Source: Nocardioides baculatus
GTDB taxonomy: Bacteria; Actinomycetota; Actinomycetes; Propionibacteriales; Nocardioidaceae
Reading direction: 5' to 3'
NCBI RefSeq assembly: GCF_016735675.1
Contig: NZ_JAERSG010000006.1
Span: forward strand, 124,001-188,000
DNA length: 64,000 nt
This document shows positions 28,032 through 36,476 of the stretch, in pieces. The translations under genes and the position numbers were made by a program. Positions within the stretch are counted from its first letter, which is position 1. The number at the start of each line of letters is the position of its first letter. Under the pieces are notes generated by a model. The model saw only the letters and a list, made by a program, of their open reading frames with translations, was not told where the DNA came from and did not search any database.

Positions 28032-28138
28032 CGCTGCACGCTAGCGTCAGGCTCCGCCTGCGCCGTCGCCGGTTCGGTGAGGCCCAGCCCGCGTGGAAGA
28101 ATGACCCCACCCCGCCGCCGTACAGCTGAAAGCAGTCC

Positions 28139-30013
28139 GTGAGCCTCAAGAACGCGCCGAAGCCTGGCTCGACCGACCCGTCGATCATCCGCAACTTCTG
28201 CATCATCGCGCACATCGACCACGGCAAGTCGACCCTCGCCGACCGCATGCTCCAGCTCACCGGCGTCGTGGACGAGCGGTCGTCGCGCGCGCAGTACCTC
28301 GACCGGATGGACATCGAGCGCGAGCGCGGGATCACGATCAAGAGCCAGGCCGTGCGGATGCCGTGGACGGTGCCGGCCGACAACGCCGAGGGCGCCGAGC
28401 CCGGGCAGTACGTCCTCAACATGATCGACACCCCCGGCCACGTCGACTTCACCTACGAGGTGTCGCGCAGCCTCGAGGCGTGCGAGGCCGCCGTGCTGCT
28501 GGTCGACGCCGCGCAGGGGATCGAGGCGCAGACGCTCGCGAACCTCTACCTCGCGATGGGCGCCGACCTCCACATCATCCCGGTGCTCAACAAGATCGAC
28601 CTGCCGAGCGCCAACGTGGAGAAGTACGCCGCCGAGCTCGCCGGCCTGGTCGGCTGCGAGCCCGAGGAGGTGCTGCTCACCAGCGCCAAGACCGGCGTCG
28701 GCGTGGAGACCCTGCTCAACGAGATCGTCAAGCAGACCCCGGCGCCCGTGGGCGACGCCGACGCCCCGGCCCGCGCGCTGATCTTCGACTCGGTCTACGA
28801 CACCTACCGCGGCGTGGTGACCTACGTCCGCGTCGTCGACGGCAAGCTCAGCCACCGCGACCGGATCAAGATGATGTCGACCAACGCCGTGCACGAGATG
28901 CTCGAGGTCGGCGTCATCAGCCCCGAGCCGGTCAAGGCCGCGGACCTCGGCGTGGGCGAGGTGGGCTACCTGATCACGGGCGTGAAGGACGTCCGCCAGT
29001 CGCGCGTCGGTGACACCGTCACCTCCCAGCACCACGGCGCGACCGAGTCGCTCGGCGGCTACAAGCACCCCAACCCGATGGTCTACGCGGGCCTCTACCC
29101 GATCGACGGCGACGACTACCCGACGCTGCGTGACGCGCTGGAGAAGCTCCAGCTCAACGACGCCGCGCTGACCTACGAGCCCGAGACCTCCGGCGCGCTG
29201 GGCTTCGGCTTCCGCTGCGGCTTCCTCGGCCTGCTCCACATGGAGATCACCCGCGACCGCCTCGAGCGCGAGTTCGACCTCGACCTGATCTCGACCGCGC
29301 CCAACGTGGTCTACGGCGTCGTCATGGACGACGGCACCGAGCACGTGGTGACCAACCCGAGCGAGTACCCCGACGGCAAGGTCGCCGAGGTGCGGGAGCC
29401 CGTCGTGAAGGCGACGATCCTCGCGCCGGCCGACTACATCGGCACGATCATGGAGCTCTGCCAGCTCAAGCGCGGCAACCTGCAGGGGATGGACTACCTC
29501 TCCGAGGACCGCGTCGAGATGCGCTACACGCTGCCGATGGGCGAGATCGTCTTCGACTTCTTCGACCAGCTCAAGTCGCGCACCAAGGGCTACGCCTCGC
29601 TCGACTACGAGCGCTCGGGCGAGCAGGCGGCCGACCTCGTCAAGGTCGACATCCTGCTCCAGGGCGAGCCGGTCGACGCGTTCAGCGCGATCGTGCACAA
29701 GGACGCGGCCTACTCCTACGGCGTGATGATGGCCGGCAAGCTCAAGGACCTCATCCCGCGCCAGCAGTTCGAGGTGCCGATCCAGGCGGCCATCGGCGCG
29801 CGGGTGATCGCCCGCGAGACGATCCGCGCGATCCGCAAGGACGTCCTCGCCAAGTGCTACGGCGGTGACATCAGCCGCAAGCGCAAGCTGCTCGAGAAGC
29901 AGAAGGCCGGCAAGAAGCGGATGAAGAACATCGGCTCGGTCGAGGTCCCGCCGGAGGCGTTCGTCGCCGCGCTCGCGACCACGCAGCCGACGGAGAAGTC
30001 CGGCAAGAAGTGA
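28139..30013 (+). CDS. lepA: Elongation factor 4
   Basis: LepA/EF4, 624 residues, is a ribosome-associated GTPase that back-translocates or aids ribosome biogenesis. It has G1 HIDHGKST (25-32), G2 RGITIKSQ, G3 DTPGHVDF, G4 NKID and G5 SAKTG, and the C-terminal domain ending [36 protein letters not shown]. It starts at GTG 28139 ([30 protein letters not shown]). The next gene overlaps its stop by 4 bases. Confidence 0.97.
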   Translation: MSLKNAPKPGSTDPSIIRNFCIIAHIDHGKSTLADRMLQLTGVVDERSSRAQYLDRMDIERERGITIKSQAVRMPWTVPADNAEGAEPGQYVLNMIDTPGHVDFTYEVSRSLEACEAAVLLVDAAQGIEAQTLANLYLAMGADLHIIPVLNKIDLPSANVEKYAAELAGLVGCEPEEVLLTSAKTGVGVETLLNEIVKQTPAPVGDADAPARALIFDSVYDTYRGVVTYVRVVDGKLSHRDRIKMMSTNAVHEMLEVGVISPEPVKAADLGVGEVGYLITGVKDVRQSRVGDTVTSQHHGATESLGGYKHPNPMVYAGLYPIDGDDYPTLRDALEKLQLNDAALTYEPETSGALGFGFRCGFLGLLHMEITRDRLEREFDLDLISTAPNVVYGVVMDDGTEHVVTNPSEYPDGKVAEVREPVVKATILAPADYIGTIMELCQLKRGNLQGMDYLSEDRVEMRYTLPMGEIVFDFFDQLKSRTKGYASLDYERSGEQAADLVKVDILLQGEPVDAFSAIVHKDAAYSYGVMMAGKLKDLIPRQQFEVPIQAAIGARVIARETIRAIRKDVLAKCYGGDISRKRKLLEKQKAGKKRMKNIGSVEVPPEAFVAALATTQPTEKSGKK

Positions 30014-30507
30014 GCCGCGTCGTCCGCAGCGACGCGGTCAGGGCCGAGCCCTGGGCCAACGGCGGCGGTACGACGCGGGAGCTGGCGCGCGCCGACGACG
30101 GGTCCTGGCGGATCAGCCTGGCCGAGATCGACCGCGACGGGCCGTTCTCGACCTTCGCCGGCCAGCACCGGCTGCTCACCGTGGTCGACGGACCGGTCCT
30201 CGACCTCGACGTCGACGGCCGGCCCCACGTCGTCGAGCCGCAGCGACCCTTCGCCTTCTCCGGTGATGCGCCCGTCGTCGCATCGGTCCCCGAGGGGCCG
30301 GTGACGGCCATCAACGTGATCGTCGACCCGGCCGTCGTGCAGCCGTTCGTCACGGTCCTCGAGCTCGGCCGCGGCTCGGCCCTCCCGCTCGCCGCCGACC
30401 AGGCGGCCTACGTCCTGAAGGGCGAGCAGTCGGGCTCGCTGGTCCTCGGCCCCGGCGAGGTCGCCGGTCGCGGCACGGTCACGGTCATCACGCTCGAGCG
30501 CGCCTGA
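30010..30507 (+). CDS. HutD/Ves family protein
   Basis: A 165-residue double cupin-like protein. It opens with a short N-terminal strand followed by [17 protein letters not shown], the hallmark of HutD (PF05962), and continues [29 protein letters not shown]. HutD is linked to histidine utilisation in some bacteria but no hut gene is nearby, so its role here is unknown. GTG 30010 overlaps the lepA stop (GTGA), so it is translated from the lepA mRNA. Confidence 0.88.
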   Translation: MSRVVRSDAVRAEPWANGGGTTRELARADDGSWRISLAEIDRDGPFSTFAGQHRLLTVVDGPVLDLDVDGRPHVVEPQRPFAFSGDAPVVASVPEGPVTAINVIVDPAVVQPFVTVLELGRGSALPLAADQAAYVLKGEQSGSLVLGPGEVAGRGTVTVITLERA

Positions 30508-30542
30508 CCCATCCGGCTGCGCCCTCGCGGCGAAGCACCGGT

Positions 30543-31397
30543 ATGCGACTCGACGACCGCCTGCGGGTGGAGCTGATGCGCGCCACGGCGCGCTTCACGG
30601 TGTCGTACGGCGACGACCTCAGGTTCGCGGGTGGCGACCTGCCGAGGCCGGAGCGGGTCCGGATGCCGACGCGGCACGGCAGGGTGGCAGTCCACCTCTA
30701 CCGCCCCGCGCCGGGCCCGCTCCCCGTCCACGTCCATCTCCACGGCGGCGCGTTCCTGATGAGGTACCCCGCGATGGACGACTGGTGGTGCCGCTACGTC
30801 GCGGCGACCGCCGGGGTGGTCGTGGCCAACGTCGACTTCGAGGTCGCGCCTCGGGTGACCTACCCGGTCGCCCAGCACCAGGCGCACGACGTCGCCGCTG
30901 CGCTCGCCGCCGACGGGACTCCGGTCTCGGTCGGTGGGTTCAGCTCCGGCGGCGGGCTGGCCGCCTCCGTGGCGCTGCAGGCGCGCGACTCCGGGTCGTT
31001 CACGCCGACGCTCCAGGTGCTCGGCATCCCGGCCCTCGACCTGTCGGCAGAGCCGCGTGACGGTGACCCCGGCATGATCTCGCCGGCGCTGCGCCGCCTC
31101 GTGCGGCGCGTCTACCTCCCCGATCCGGCGACCCGCCTCGAGCCCTACGCCTCGCCGCTGCTCGCGCCGGACCTCGCCGGACTGCCGCCGGCGGTCGTCC
31201 TCACGGCGGAGCGCGACGTGCTCCGGGGGGAAGGAGATGCGTACGCCGACCGCTTGCGTGCCGCCGGCGTGCGTGTGGTCCACGACGTCACGCCGGGCGT
31301 CGATCACTACTTCCTCACCGAGGACCCGGTGCGCGCGCGGACGACGATGGCGATGGTCGCCGACGAGATCCGGGCAGCTACACCAGCTCGCGCGTGA
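30543..31397 (+). CDS. Alpha/beta hydrolase (HSL-type esterase)
   Basis: A 284-residue alpha/beta hydrolase of the hormone-sensitive lipase branch. HLHGGAF (65-71) forms the oxyanion hole, Ser134 in GFSSGG is the nucleophile, TAERDVLRGEGDAYADRL holds the catalytic Asp and GVDHYF the His. All three members of the triad are present, so it should hydrolyse short- to medium-chain esters or acylated small molecules. It ends 20 bp inside the convergent gene at 31378. The short gap after the HutD gene shows no strong signal. Confidence 0.9.
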   Translation: MRLDDRLRVELMRATARFTVSYGDDLRFAGGDLPRPERVRMPTRHGRVAVHLYRPAPGPLPVHVHLHGGAFLMRYPAMDDWWCRYVAATAGVVVANVDFEVAPRVTYPVAQHQAHDVAAALAADGTPVSVGGFSSGGGLAASVALQARDSGSFTPTLQVLGIPALDLSAEPRDGDPGMISPALRRLVRRVYLPDPATRLEPYASPLLAPDLAGLPPAVVLTAERDVLRGEGDAYADRLRAAGVRVVHDVTPGVDHYFLTEDPVRARTTMAMVADEIRAATPARA

Positions 31398-32475
31398 TCG
31401 TCACCGACGAGACGGTGATCCCCAGCCCGGCCTCGAGCGCGGCGACCGGCTCGTCGAGCTCGTCCTTGCGGGGCCGTCGGGTGCGGGCGAACCAGGTGAC
31501 CTCGAGCGGCCGCCGGCGTGAGCTGCCGGCGGCCCGCCAGTAGCCGGTGATCCGGCCGTCCACCAGCAGGGGCGGCAGCACGAGGCCGTTGGCCCCGCTC
31601 CAGAGCCGCACGAGGTGGGCCGCCTCGGCGAAGCGCAGCCGCCCCGCCGGGTCGTAGGCGCACATCAGCGCGTCGAACTCGGGCAGTAGCCGCACACCGT
31701 CGATGGCACGAGGGGCGGCCGCGTCCGGCAGGTCGACGTAGGTCCGGTCGTCCGGTCCGTCGGCTGTCATGAGCCCGACCCGGGTGTCGATCGCCGCGAG
31801 CACCTCGTCGACGACGCGCAAGCCCATCCCCGACCACCACGCCAGGTCGTGACGGGACGCCGGTCCGTGGCAGCGCAGGTGCAGCTCGATCGCGGCCTCG
31901 ATCGTGCCCACCCCGGGCAGGTGGGCGTACTCCGGCGCGCCCTGTCCCGCCCAGTCCCCGTTGACCGGACGCCGCACCAGGCCGCCGTGGCCGAAGGCGA
32001 GGTAGCGACCGGCCTGCCCCAGCCGTCCGGTGACCTCGTCCGCGCCCTCGTGCTCCACGAGCCACCGCTGGAGGTGGTCCTGGAGCTCGTCGGTCGTGCG
32101 CCACGTCGAGGCGTACGCCTCGGTCGCCGACCACAGGTCGTCGACGCTCGACCTCTCGAGGCGCAGCATCCGGTCCCAGAGCGTCCGTTGGCCGACGGCC
32201 GTGGCGGAGCCGAGGTCGGCGAACGAGCGGGGCGTGGTCGTGTGCACGGTCCCGCGGATCGTGCTGCCGCGCACGATGGCTCCGGTCTCGTAGGCGGCAG
32301 TGACCTCGTCGCGGGTGGTGCCGGGGAATCGGGAGGCGAGGCCGAGGAACGCCGAGCGCGCGGTCTGGGTCTGCATCGCACCGATCGCGGCGACGGCGGA
32401 CGGCACGTCGAGGGCCGCGGACGGGAACTGCCTCGCCAGCGCCAGACCGGCCAGGTCGTCCCACGAGAGCGCCAC
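31378..32475 (-). CDS. Winged-helix DNA-binding domain protein (YcaQ/AlkX-like)
   Basis: A 365-residue protein of the winged helix DNA-binding superfamily PF06224. Characteristic phrases are GAMQTQTARSAFLGLASRFPGTTRDEV, IVRGSTIRGTVHTTTPRSFADLG, RPVNGDWAGQGAPEYA and LPEFDALMCAY. Relatives include the DNA glycosylases YcaQ/AlkX that unhook interstrand crosslinks; the QTQ-type catalytic residues are seen as MQTQTAR, but the specific activity is inferred only. The GTG at 32475 has TAGCGT 7 bases upstream (32488 to 32483), suggesting a leaderless start; two in-frame upstream starts exist. Confidence 0.85.
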   Translation of the reverse strand: MALSWDDLAGLALARQFPSAALDVPSAVAAIGAMQTQTARSAFLGLASRFPGTTRDEVTAAYETGAIVRGSTIRGTVHTTTPRSFADLGSATAVGQRTLWDRMLRLERSSVDDLWSATEAYASTWRTTDELQDHLQRWLVEHEGADEVTGRLGQAGRYLAFGHGGLVRRPVNGDWAGQGAPEYAHLPGVGTIEAAIELHLRCHGPASRHDLAWWSGMGLRVVDEVLAAIDTRVGLMTADGPDDRTYVDLPDAAAPRAIDGVRLLPEFDALMCAYDPAGRLRFAEAAHLVRLWSGANGLVLPPLLVDGRITGYWRAAGSSRRRPLEVTWFARTRRPRKDELDEPVAALEAGLGITVSSVTITRELV

Positions 32476-32536
32476 CCTCTGCACGCTAGTGCCACCGGGA
32501 TGGCCGGGACACCCCTGACCGGGGTTGACTGGAGGC

Positions 32537-33004
32537 ATGCCCCTCACCCTGCGCGCGAGCCGCAGCATCCCGGTCGCCGTCGACGTGGCGTACGCCGCCG
32601 TGCTCCCGATGCCGCTGCCCCGGATCTTCAGCCGCCGCTACCTCGCCCTCCCGCCGATCAAGGAGGTCCGCGACCAGGACGGCGCGTGGGGGACGGTGGG
32701 CCAGACCCGCACGATCGTCCTGGCCGACGGCGGCACGATGCGCGAGACGCTCACCAGCCTCACGCCGGGTGTCGGCTTCGGCTACGACATCGCACCGGGC
32801 TCCGGGCCGCTGAAGCCGCTCGTGGGCAGCGCGCAGGGCACGTGGTCCTTCGCCCCGGCGGGCAACGGCGTCGAGGTGTCGTGGCAGTGGATCGTCACGC
32901 CGACGCGCGTGGGCGCGCTGGTCATGCCCGCGTTCGGGCGGATGTGGCAGGGCTACGCACGCCAGGCGCTGGAAGAGGTCGAGCAGGCACTGCTGGCGCG
33001 GTGA
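32537..33004 (+). CDS. SRPBCC family protein
   Basis: A 155-residue START/Bet v1-like protein: RASRSIPVAVDVAYAAVLPMPLPRIFSRR, PPIKEVRDQDGAWGTVGQTRTIVLADGG, LTSLTPGVGFGYDIAPGSGPLKPLVGSAQGTWSFAPAGNGVEVSWQW. Such folds bind hydrophobic ligands or act as polyketide-cyclase-like enzymes; the ligand is not known. The ATG at 32537 follows GGAGGC and TTGACT. Confidence 0.8.
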   Translation: MPLTLRASRSIPVAVDVAYAAVLPMPLPRIFSRRYLALPPIKEVRDQDGAWGTVGQTRTIVLADGGTMRETLTSLTPGVGFGYDIAPGSGPLKPLVGSAQGTWSFAPAGNGVEVSWQWIVTPTRVGALVMPAFGRMWQGYARQALEEVEQALLAR

Positions 33005-33005
33005 C

Positions 33006-33458
33006 TCAGCCGCGCATCGCTCCGCCCGAGCGGCCGTAGGACTCGGCGACGATCTCGGCGACCACTGACAACGCGATCTCGCCGGGCGCCTTGCCCCCGA
33101 GGTCGTGACCGGCGGGGACGTGCAGCTTGCTGACGTCGACGCCCTCCGCGACCAGCTCCTCGACGAGCCCGGCAGCCCGGCTCCGGCTCGCCATCATCGC
33201 GACGTAGGCCGCCTCCGACGCGAGGGCGGCCCGCAGCACCGCCGGAGCGTCCGGGGCGTCGTGGTCGCACAGCACCACCGCGTCGCCCGGCTGCAGGTGG
33301 AGCCCCGGTCCGCCGTCGTCCGCGGACTCGACCAGCACGGTGCGCCCGACCGTCGACGCGATCGCCGCGATGCACCGGGCGATGGGGTTGTCACTGAGGA
33401 CCACCACCCGCCCCCGCTGCACCGGCTCCGGGATCCACGACTGCTGCCGCTCGCTCAC
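33006..33458 (-). CDS. XdhC-type Rossmann domain protein, C-terminal domain only
   Basis: A 150-residue protein matching only the C-terminal NAD-like Rossmann domain of XdhC/CoxI: RVVVLSDNPIARCIAAIASTVGRTVLV, AVVLCDHDAPDAPAVLRAALASEAAYVAMMASRSR, and the signature HVPAGHDLGGKAPGEIALSVVAEIVAE. Full XdhC proteins insert sulfurated molybdenum cofactor into xanthine dehydrogenase; here the N-terminal domain is absent and no molybdoenzyme gene is near. The start at GTG 33458 is chosen from the TAGGGT box 7 bases upstream; a GTG at 33467 is in frame but inside the promoter. Confidence 0.82.
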   Translation of the reverse strand: MSERQQSWIPEPVQRGRVVVLSDNPIARCIAAIASTVGRTVLVESADDGGPGLHLQPGDAVVLCDHDAPDAPAVLRAALASEAAYVAMMASRSRAAGLVEELVAEGVDVSKLHVPAGHDLGGKAPGEIALSVVAEIVAESYGRSGGAMRG

Positions 33459-33465
33459 GACCCTC

Positions 33466-33475
33466 ACCCTAGGGT
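33466..33475. promoter_or_regulatory. Symmetric promoter with overlapping -10 boxes
   Basis: The palindrome ACCCTAGGGT gives TAGGGT on both strands: plus 33470-33475, 6 bases before GTG 33482; minus 33471 to 33466, 7 bases before GTG 33458. The two boxes share TA at 33470-33471 and the start codons lie 23 bp apart, the same geometry as at 12330-12339. Confidence 0.65.
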
Positions 33476-33481
33476 CAAGGA

Positions 33482-34414
33482 GTGCCTGTCACCATCCCTA
33501 AGGGACTCCTGTCCCGGGCCGACCTGGGCGCCGACTGGGCGGCCTGGCTCGATCGGCTGCCGCGCAAGAGTGCCGACCTCGTCGACGAGTGGCACCTCCA
33601 GCAGACGGGACCCTCGCTCCACGGCTACTGCTCGCTCGTCGTCCCGGTCGTCGACGCCGACGGCGTACCCGGTGCCCTGAAGGTGACCTTCGACGGCGAC
33701 GACGAGTCGCTGCACGAGGCGCTGGCGCTCCAGCACTGGTCGGCTCGTGGCGCCGTCAGGCTGCGCCGCGCCGACCCGCGCCGCCGCGCGATGCTCCTCG
33801 ACTGGCTGCCCGGCCCCGACCTCGCCGACATCTGGGACGTCGAGGCCTGCGAGGTCGTGGGCGGTCTCTACGGTCGCCTCCACATCCCCGCACTCCCGCA
33901 GCTCGCCTCCGTGTCGTCGTACGTGGAGCGATCGCTCCGCGAGCTCGACGAGCTCGGCCGCGACATCCCGGTCCCGCGGCGCTACGTCGAGCAGGCGCTG
34001 AGCCTCGGGCCCGACCTGCTCGCCGACGAGCGCCCGATGGTGGTGGTCCACGGCGACCTGCACTACGCCAACGTGATGGCCGACGCCGCAGGGGAGTGGG
34101 TGGCCATCGACCCCAAGCCGATGGCGGGCGACGCGCACTACGAGCCTGCGCCGATGCTGTGGAACCGGATGGACGAGCTCAGCGGTCCGGGCGCGGTCGG
34201 GTCGGTGCGCGACGGCCTGCGGCGGAGGTTCCACGCGCTCGTCGACACGGCCGGGCTCGACGAGGACCGGGCGCGGGACTGGGTCGTCGTACGCATGGTG
34301 GTGAATGCCGGCTGGTCGGTGCAGGACGCCCGGCGCGCCGGTCGGGACCTCGACGCCGACGAGCGGGACTGGATCACCCGCTGCATCGCGATCGTGAAGG
34401 CCGTGCAGGACTGA
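33482..34414 (+). CDS. APH(6)-like kinase (APH_6_hur family)
   Basis: A 310-residue kinase-fold protein related to streptomycin/hydroxyurea phosphotransferases (PF04655). WHLQQTGPSLHGYCSLVVPV begins the N-lobe, ALKVTF carries the ATP Lys, RRRAMLLDWLPGPDLADI is the linker, VVVHGDLHYANVMAD near residue 190 is the catalytic loop and WVAIDPKPMAGDAHYEPAPMLWNR the metal-binding and family-specific segment. Resistance to streptomycin or hydroxyurea is possible but not shown. The start is leaderless and shares the symmetric promoter with the XdhC-like gene. Confidence 0.87.
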   Translation: MPVTIPKGLLSRADLGADWAAWLDRLPRKSADLVDEWHLQQTGPSLHGYCSLVVPVVDADGVPGALKVTFDGDDESLHEALALQHWSARGAVRLRRADPRRRAMLLDWLPGPDLADIWDVEACEVVGGLYGRLHIPALPQLASVSSYVERSLRELDELGRDIPVPRRYVEQALSLGPDLLADERPMVVVHGDLHYANVMADAAGEWVAIDPKPMAGDAHYEPAPMLWNRMDELSGPGAVGSVRDGLRRRFHALVDTAGLDEDRARDWVVVRMVVNAGWSVQDARRAGRDLDADERDWITRCIAIVKAVQD

Positions 34415-34489
34415 ACCGGCCGCCCCGTTGCTCCGAAAGTCGCATCCTGCGGGCGGATTCGGGACAAAACGCCGAGATTGCTACCACCC

Positions 34490-34585
34490 GGTAACGCAAG
34501 TGATCTAGGTTACAGCCCAAGTCAGCCGCATCCCCCCGCTGTGTGGCGCTGTCGCGCCACGCTCCGACGAATGAGTAGGTAACAG
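34490..34585 (+). promoter_or_regulatory. Possible operator region of the acyl-CoA synthetase gene
   Basis: TAGGTTACAG at 34506-34515 and TAGGTAACAG at 34576-34585 differ by one base; GGTAAC at 34490-34495 faces GGTTAC at 34508-34513 as an inverted pair. A 7-bp stem GTGGCGC/GCGCCAC (34543-34549 with 34554-34560) lies between them. The second copy ends at the base before the ATG and may serve partly as the ribosome binding region. A fatty-acid-responsive regulator could bind here; this is inference. Confidence 0.4.
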
Positions 34586-36406
34586 ATGCCGACCACCATC
34601 GACACGGCCTTCCTCGACACCATGCCGGCCAACGTGGCCGTCCAGTTCTTCGGCCGCGTCGCCAAGACGCCGGACGCCGAGGCCTTCCGGTTCCCGCGTG
34701 GGGAGGCCTGGGAGTCCGTCACCTGGAAGCAGGTCGGCGACAAGGTCGAGGCCCTCGCCGCCGGCCTGATCGCGCTGGGCATCGAGCCCGAGCAGCGCGT
34801 CGGCATCGCCTCCGGCACCCGCTACGAGTGGATCCTGGCCGACCTCGCGGTGATGTGCGCCGCCGGCGCCACCACCACCGTCTACCCGAGCACCAACGCG
34901 GAGGACGTGGCCTACATCCTCGGCGACTCGGAGAGCCGTGTGGTCTTCGCCGAGGACGACGACCAGATCAAGAAGCTCACCGACCACCGCGCCGAGCTCC
35001 CGCACATCACCAAGGTCGTCACCTTCGACGGCAAGGCCGACGGCGACTGGGTCATCACGCTCGACGACCTCGCCGAGCTGGGTGCCGCCAAGCTCGCGGA
35101 CGACCCCGAGGTCGTCAAGACGGCGTCCGAGGCGGTCAGCCCCGACCAGCTCGCGACCCTGATCTACACCTCCGGCACGACCGGCCGCCCCAAGGGCGTC
35201 CGCCTGCGCCACAAGTCCTGGGTCTACGAGGGCGAGGCCATCAAGGCGCAGAAGATCCTCGACGAGTCCGACCTCCAGTTCCTCTGGCTGCCGATGGCCC
35301 ACTCGTTCGGCAAGGTGCTCCTCTCCACCCAGCTCGCCTGCGGCTTCGCGTCCGCGGTCGACGGTCGCGTGGAGAAGATCGTCGACAACTGCGCCGCGGT
35401 GAAGCCGACGTTCATGGGCGCCGCACCGCGCATCTTCGAGAAGGCCTACGGCCGGATCCAGACGATGCAGGCGGCCGAGGGCGGCGCCAAGGAGAAGATC
35501 TTCCACAAGGCGTTCGCGGTCGGCCTCGAGGTCGACCGGCTCAAGCGCGAGGGCAAGTCGGTCCCGCTGCCGCTCAAGGTCCAGCACGGCCTCTTCGACA
35601 AGCTCGTCTTCAGCAAGGTGCGCGAGCGCTTCGGCGGACGCGTGCGCTTCTTCATCTCCGGCTCCGCCGCCCTCAACCGGGAGATCGCCGAGTGGTTCAA
35701 CGCCGCCGGCATCGTGATCCTCGAGGGCTACGGCATGACGGAGAACTCCGCCGGCGGCACGGTCAACCACCCCGACCGCAACCGCATCGGCACCGTCGGC
35801 CCCGCGCTGCCCGGCAGCGAGGTCAAGATCGGTGAGGGCGACGAGGTCATGCTGCGCGGCCCGCACGTCATGGAGGGCTACCACAACCTCCCGGAGGAGA
35901 CGGCCAAGACGCTGACCTCCGACGGCTGGCTGCACACCGGCGACAAGGGCTCGCTCGACGCCGACGGCTACCTGACCATCACCGGTCGCATCAAGGAGCT
36001 CTTCAAGACCTCCGGCGGCAAGTACATCGCCCCGCCGGCGATCGAGTCGAAGTTCAAGGCGATCTGCCCCTACGCCGGCCAGTTCATGGTCTTCGGCAAC
36101 GAGCGCAACTACGTCGTCGCGCTGATCACCCTCGACCCCGACGCGATGGCCGGCTGGGCCGCCGAGAACGGCATGGAGGGCAAGTCCTACACCGAGGTCG
36201 TCCAGAGCGACGCGGTGCACACGATGGTCAGCAACTACGTCGACGAGCTCAACGCCAAGCTCAACCGCTGGGAGACCATCAAGAAGTGGAAGCTCCTCGA
36301 CCACGACCTCACCATCGAGTCCGGTGAGCTCACCCCCTCGATGAAGGTCAAGCGCAACGTCGTGGAGGAGAACCACAAGGCGCTGATCGACGAGATGTAC
36401 GCCTGA
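34586..36406 (+). CDS. Long-chain fatty acid--CoA ligase
   Basis: An AMP-forming acyl-CoA synthetase of 606 residues (FadD15-like branch). LIYTSGTTGRPKGVRLRH (about 193-210) is the P-loop-like AMP motif, LEGYGMTENSAGG is motif A5, SDGWLHTGDKGSLDADGYL holds the adenylate Asp, and GRIKELFKTSGGKYIAPPAIE is the C-terminal hinge with the catalytic Lys. It activates fatty acids for beta-oxidation or lipid synthesis. The insert SFGKVLLSTQLACGF matches the long-chain group. A strong hairpin follows. Confidence 0.94.
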   Translation: MPTTIDTAFLDTMPANVAVQFFGRVAKTPDAEAFRFPRGEAWESVTWKQVGDKVEALAAGLIALGIEPEQRVGIASGTRYEWILADLAVMCAAGATTTVYPSTNAEDVAYILGDSESRVVFAEDDDQIKKLTDHRAELPHITKVVTFDGKADGDWVITLDDLAELGAAKLADDPEVVKTASEAVSPDQLATLIYTSGTTGRPKGVRLRHKSWVYEGEAIKAQKILDESDLQFLWLPMAHSFGKVLLSTQLACGFASAVDGRVEKIVDNCAAVKPTFMGAAPRIFEKAYGRIQTMQAAEGGAKEKIFHKAFAVGLEVDRLKREGKSVPLPLKVQHGLFDKLVFSKVRERFGGRVRFFISGSAALNREIAEWFNAAGIVILEGYGMTENSAGGTVNHPDRNRIGTVGPALPGSEVKIGEGDEVMLRGPHVMEGYHNLPEETAKTLTSDGWLHTGDKGSLDADGYLTITGRIKELFKTSGGKYIAPPAIESKFKAICPYAGQFMVFGNERNYVVALITLDPDAMAGWAAENGMEGKSYTEVVQSDAVHTMVSNYVDELNAKLNRWETIKKWKLLDHDLTIESGELTPSMKVKRNVVEENHKALIDEMYA

Positions 36407-36424
36407 CGCACCACGTAGGACACG

Positions 36425-36458
36425 CGCGGGGGCCGGTGGGTGACCACTGGCCCCCGCG
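36425..36458 (+). terminator. Hairpin after the acyl-CoA synthetase gene
   Basis: A 15-bp stem (36425-36439 with 36444-36458, one G-T pair) with a GTGA loop, GC-rich and without a T-tract. It separates the acyl-CoA synthetase gene from hemW. Confidence 0.78.
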
Positions 36459-36476
36459 GCGCGTCTGCGTGGTTGG

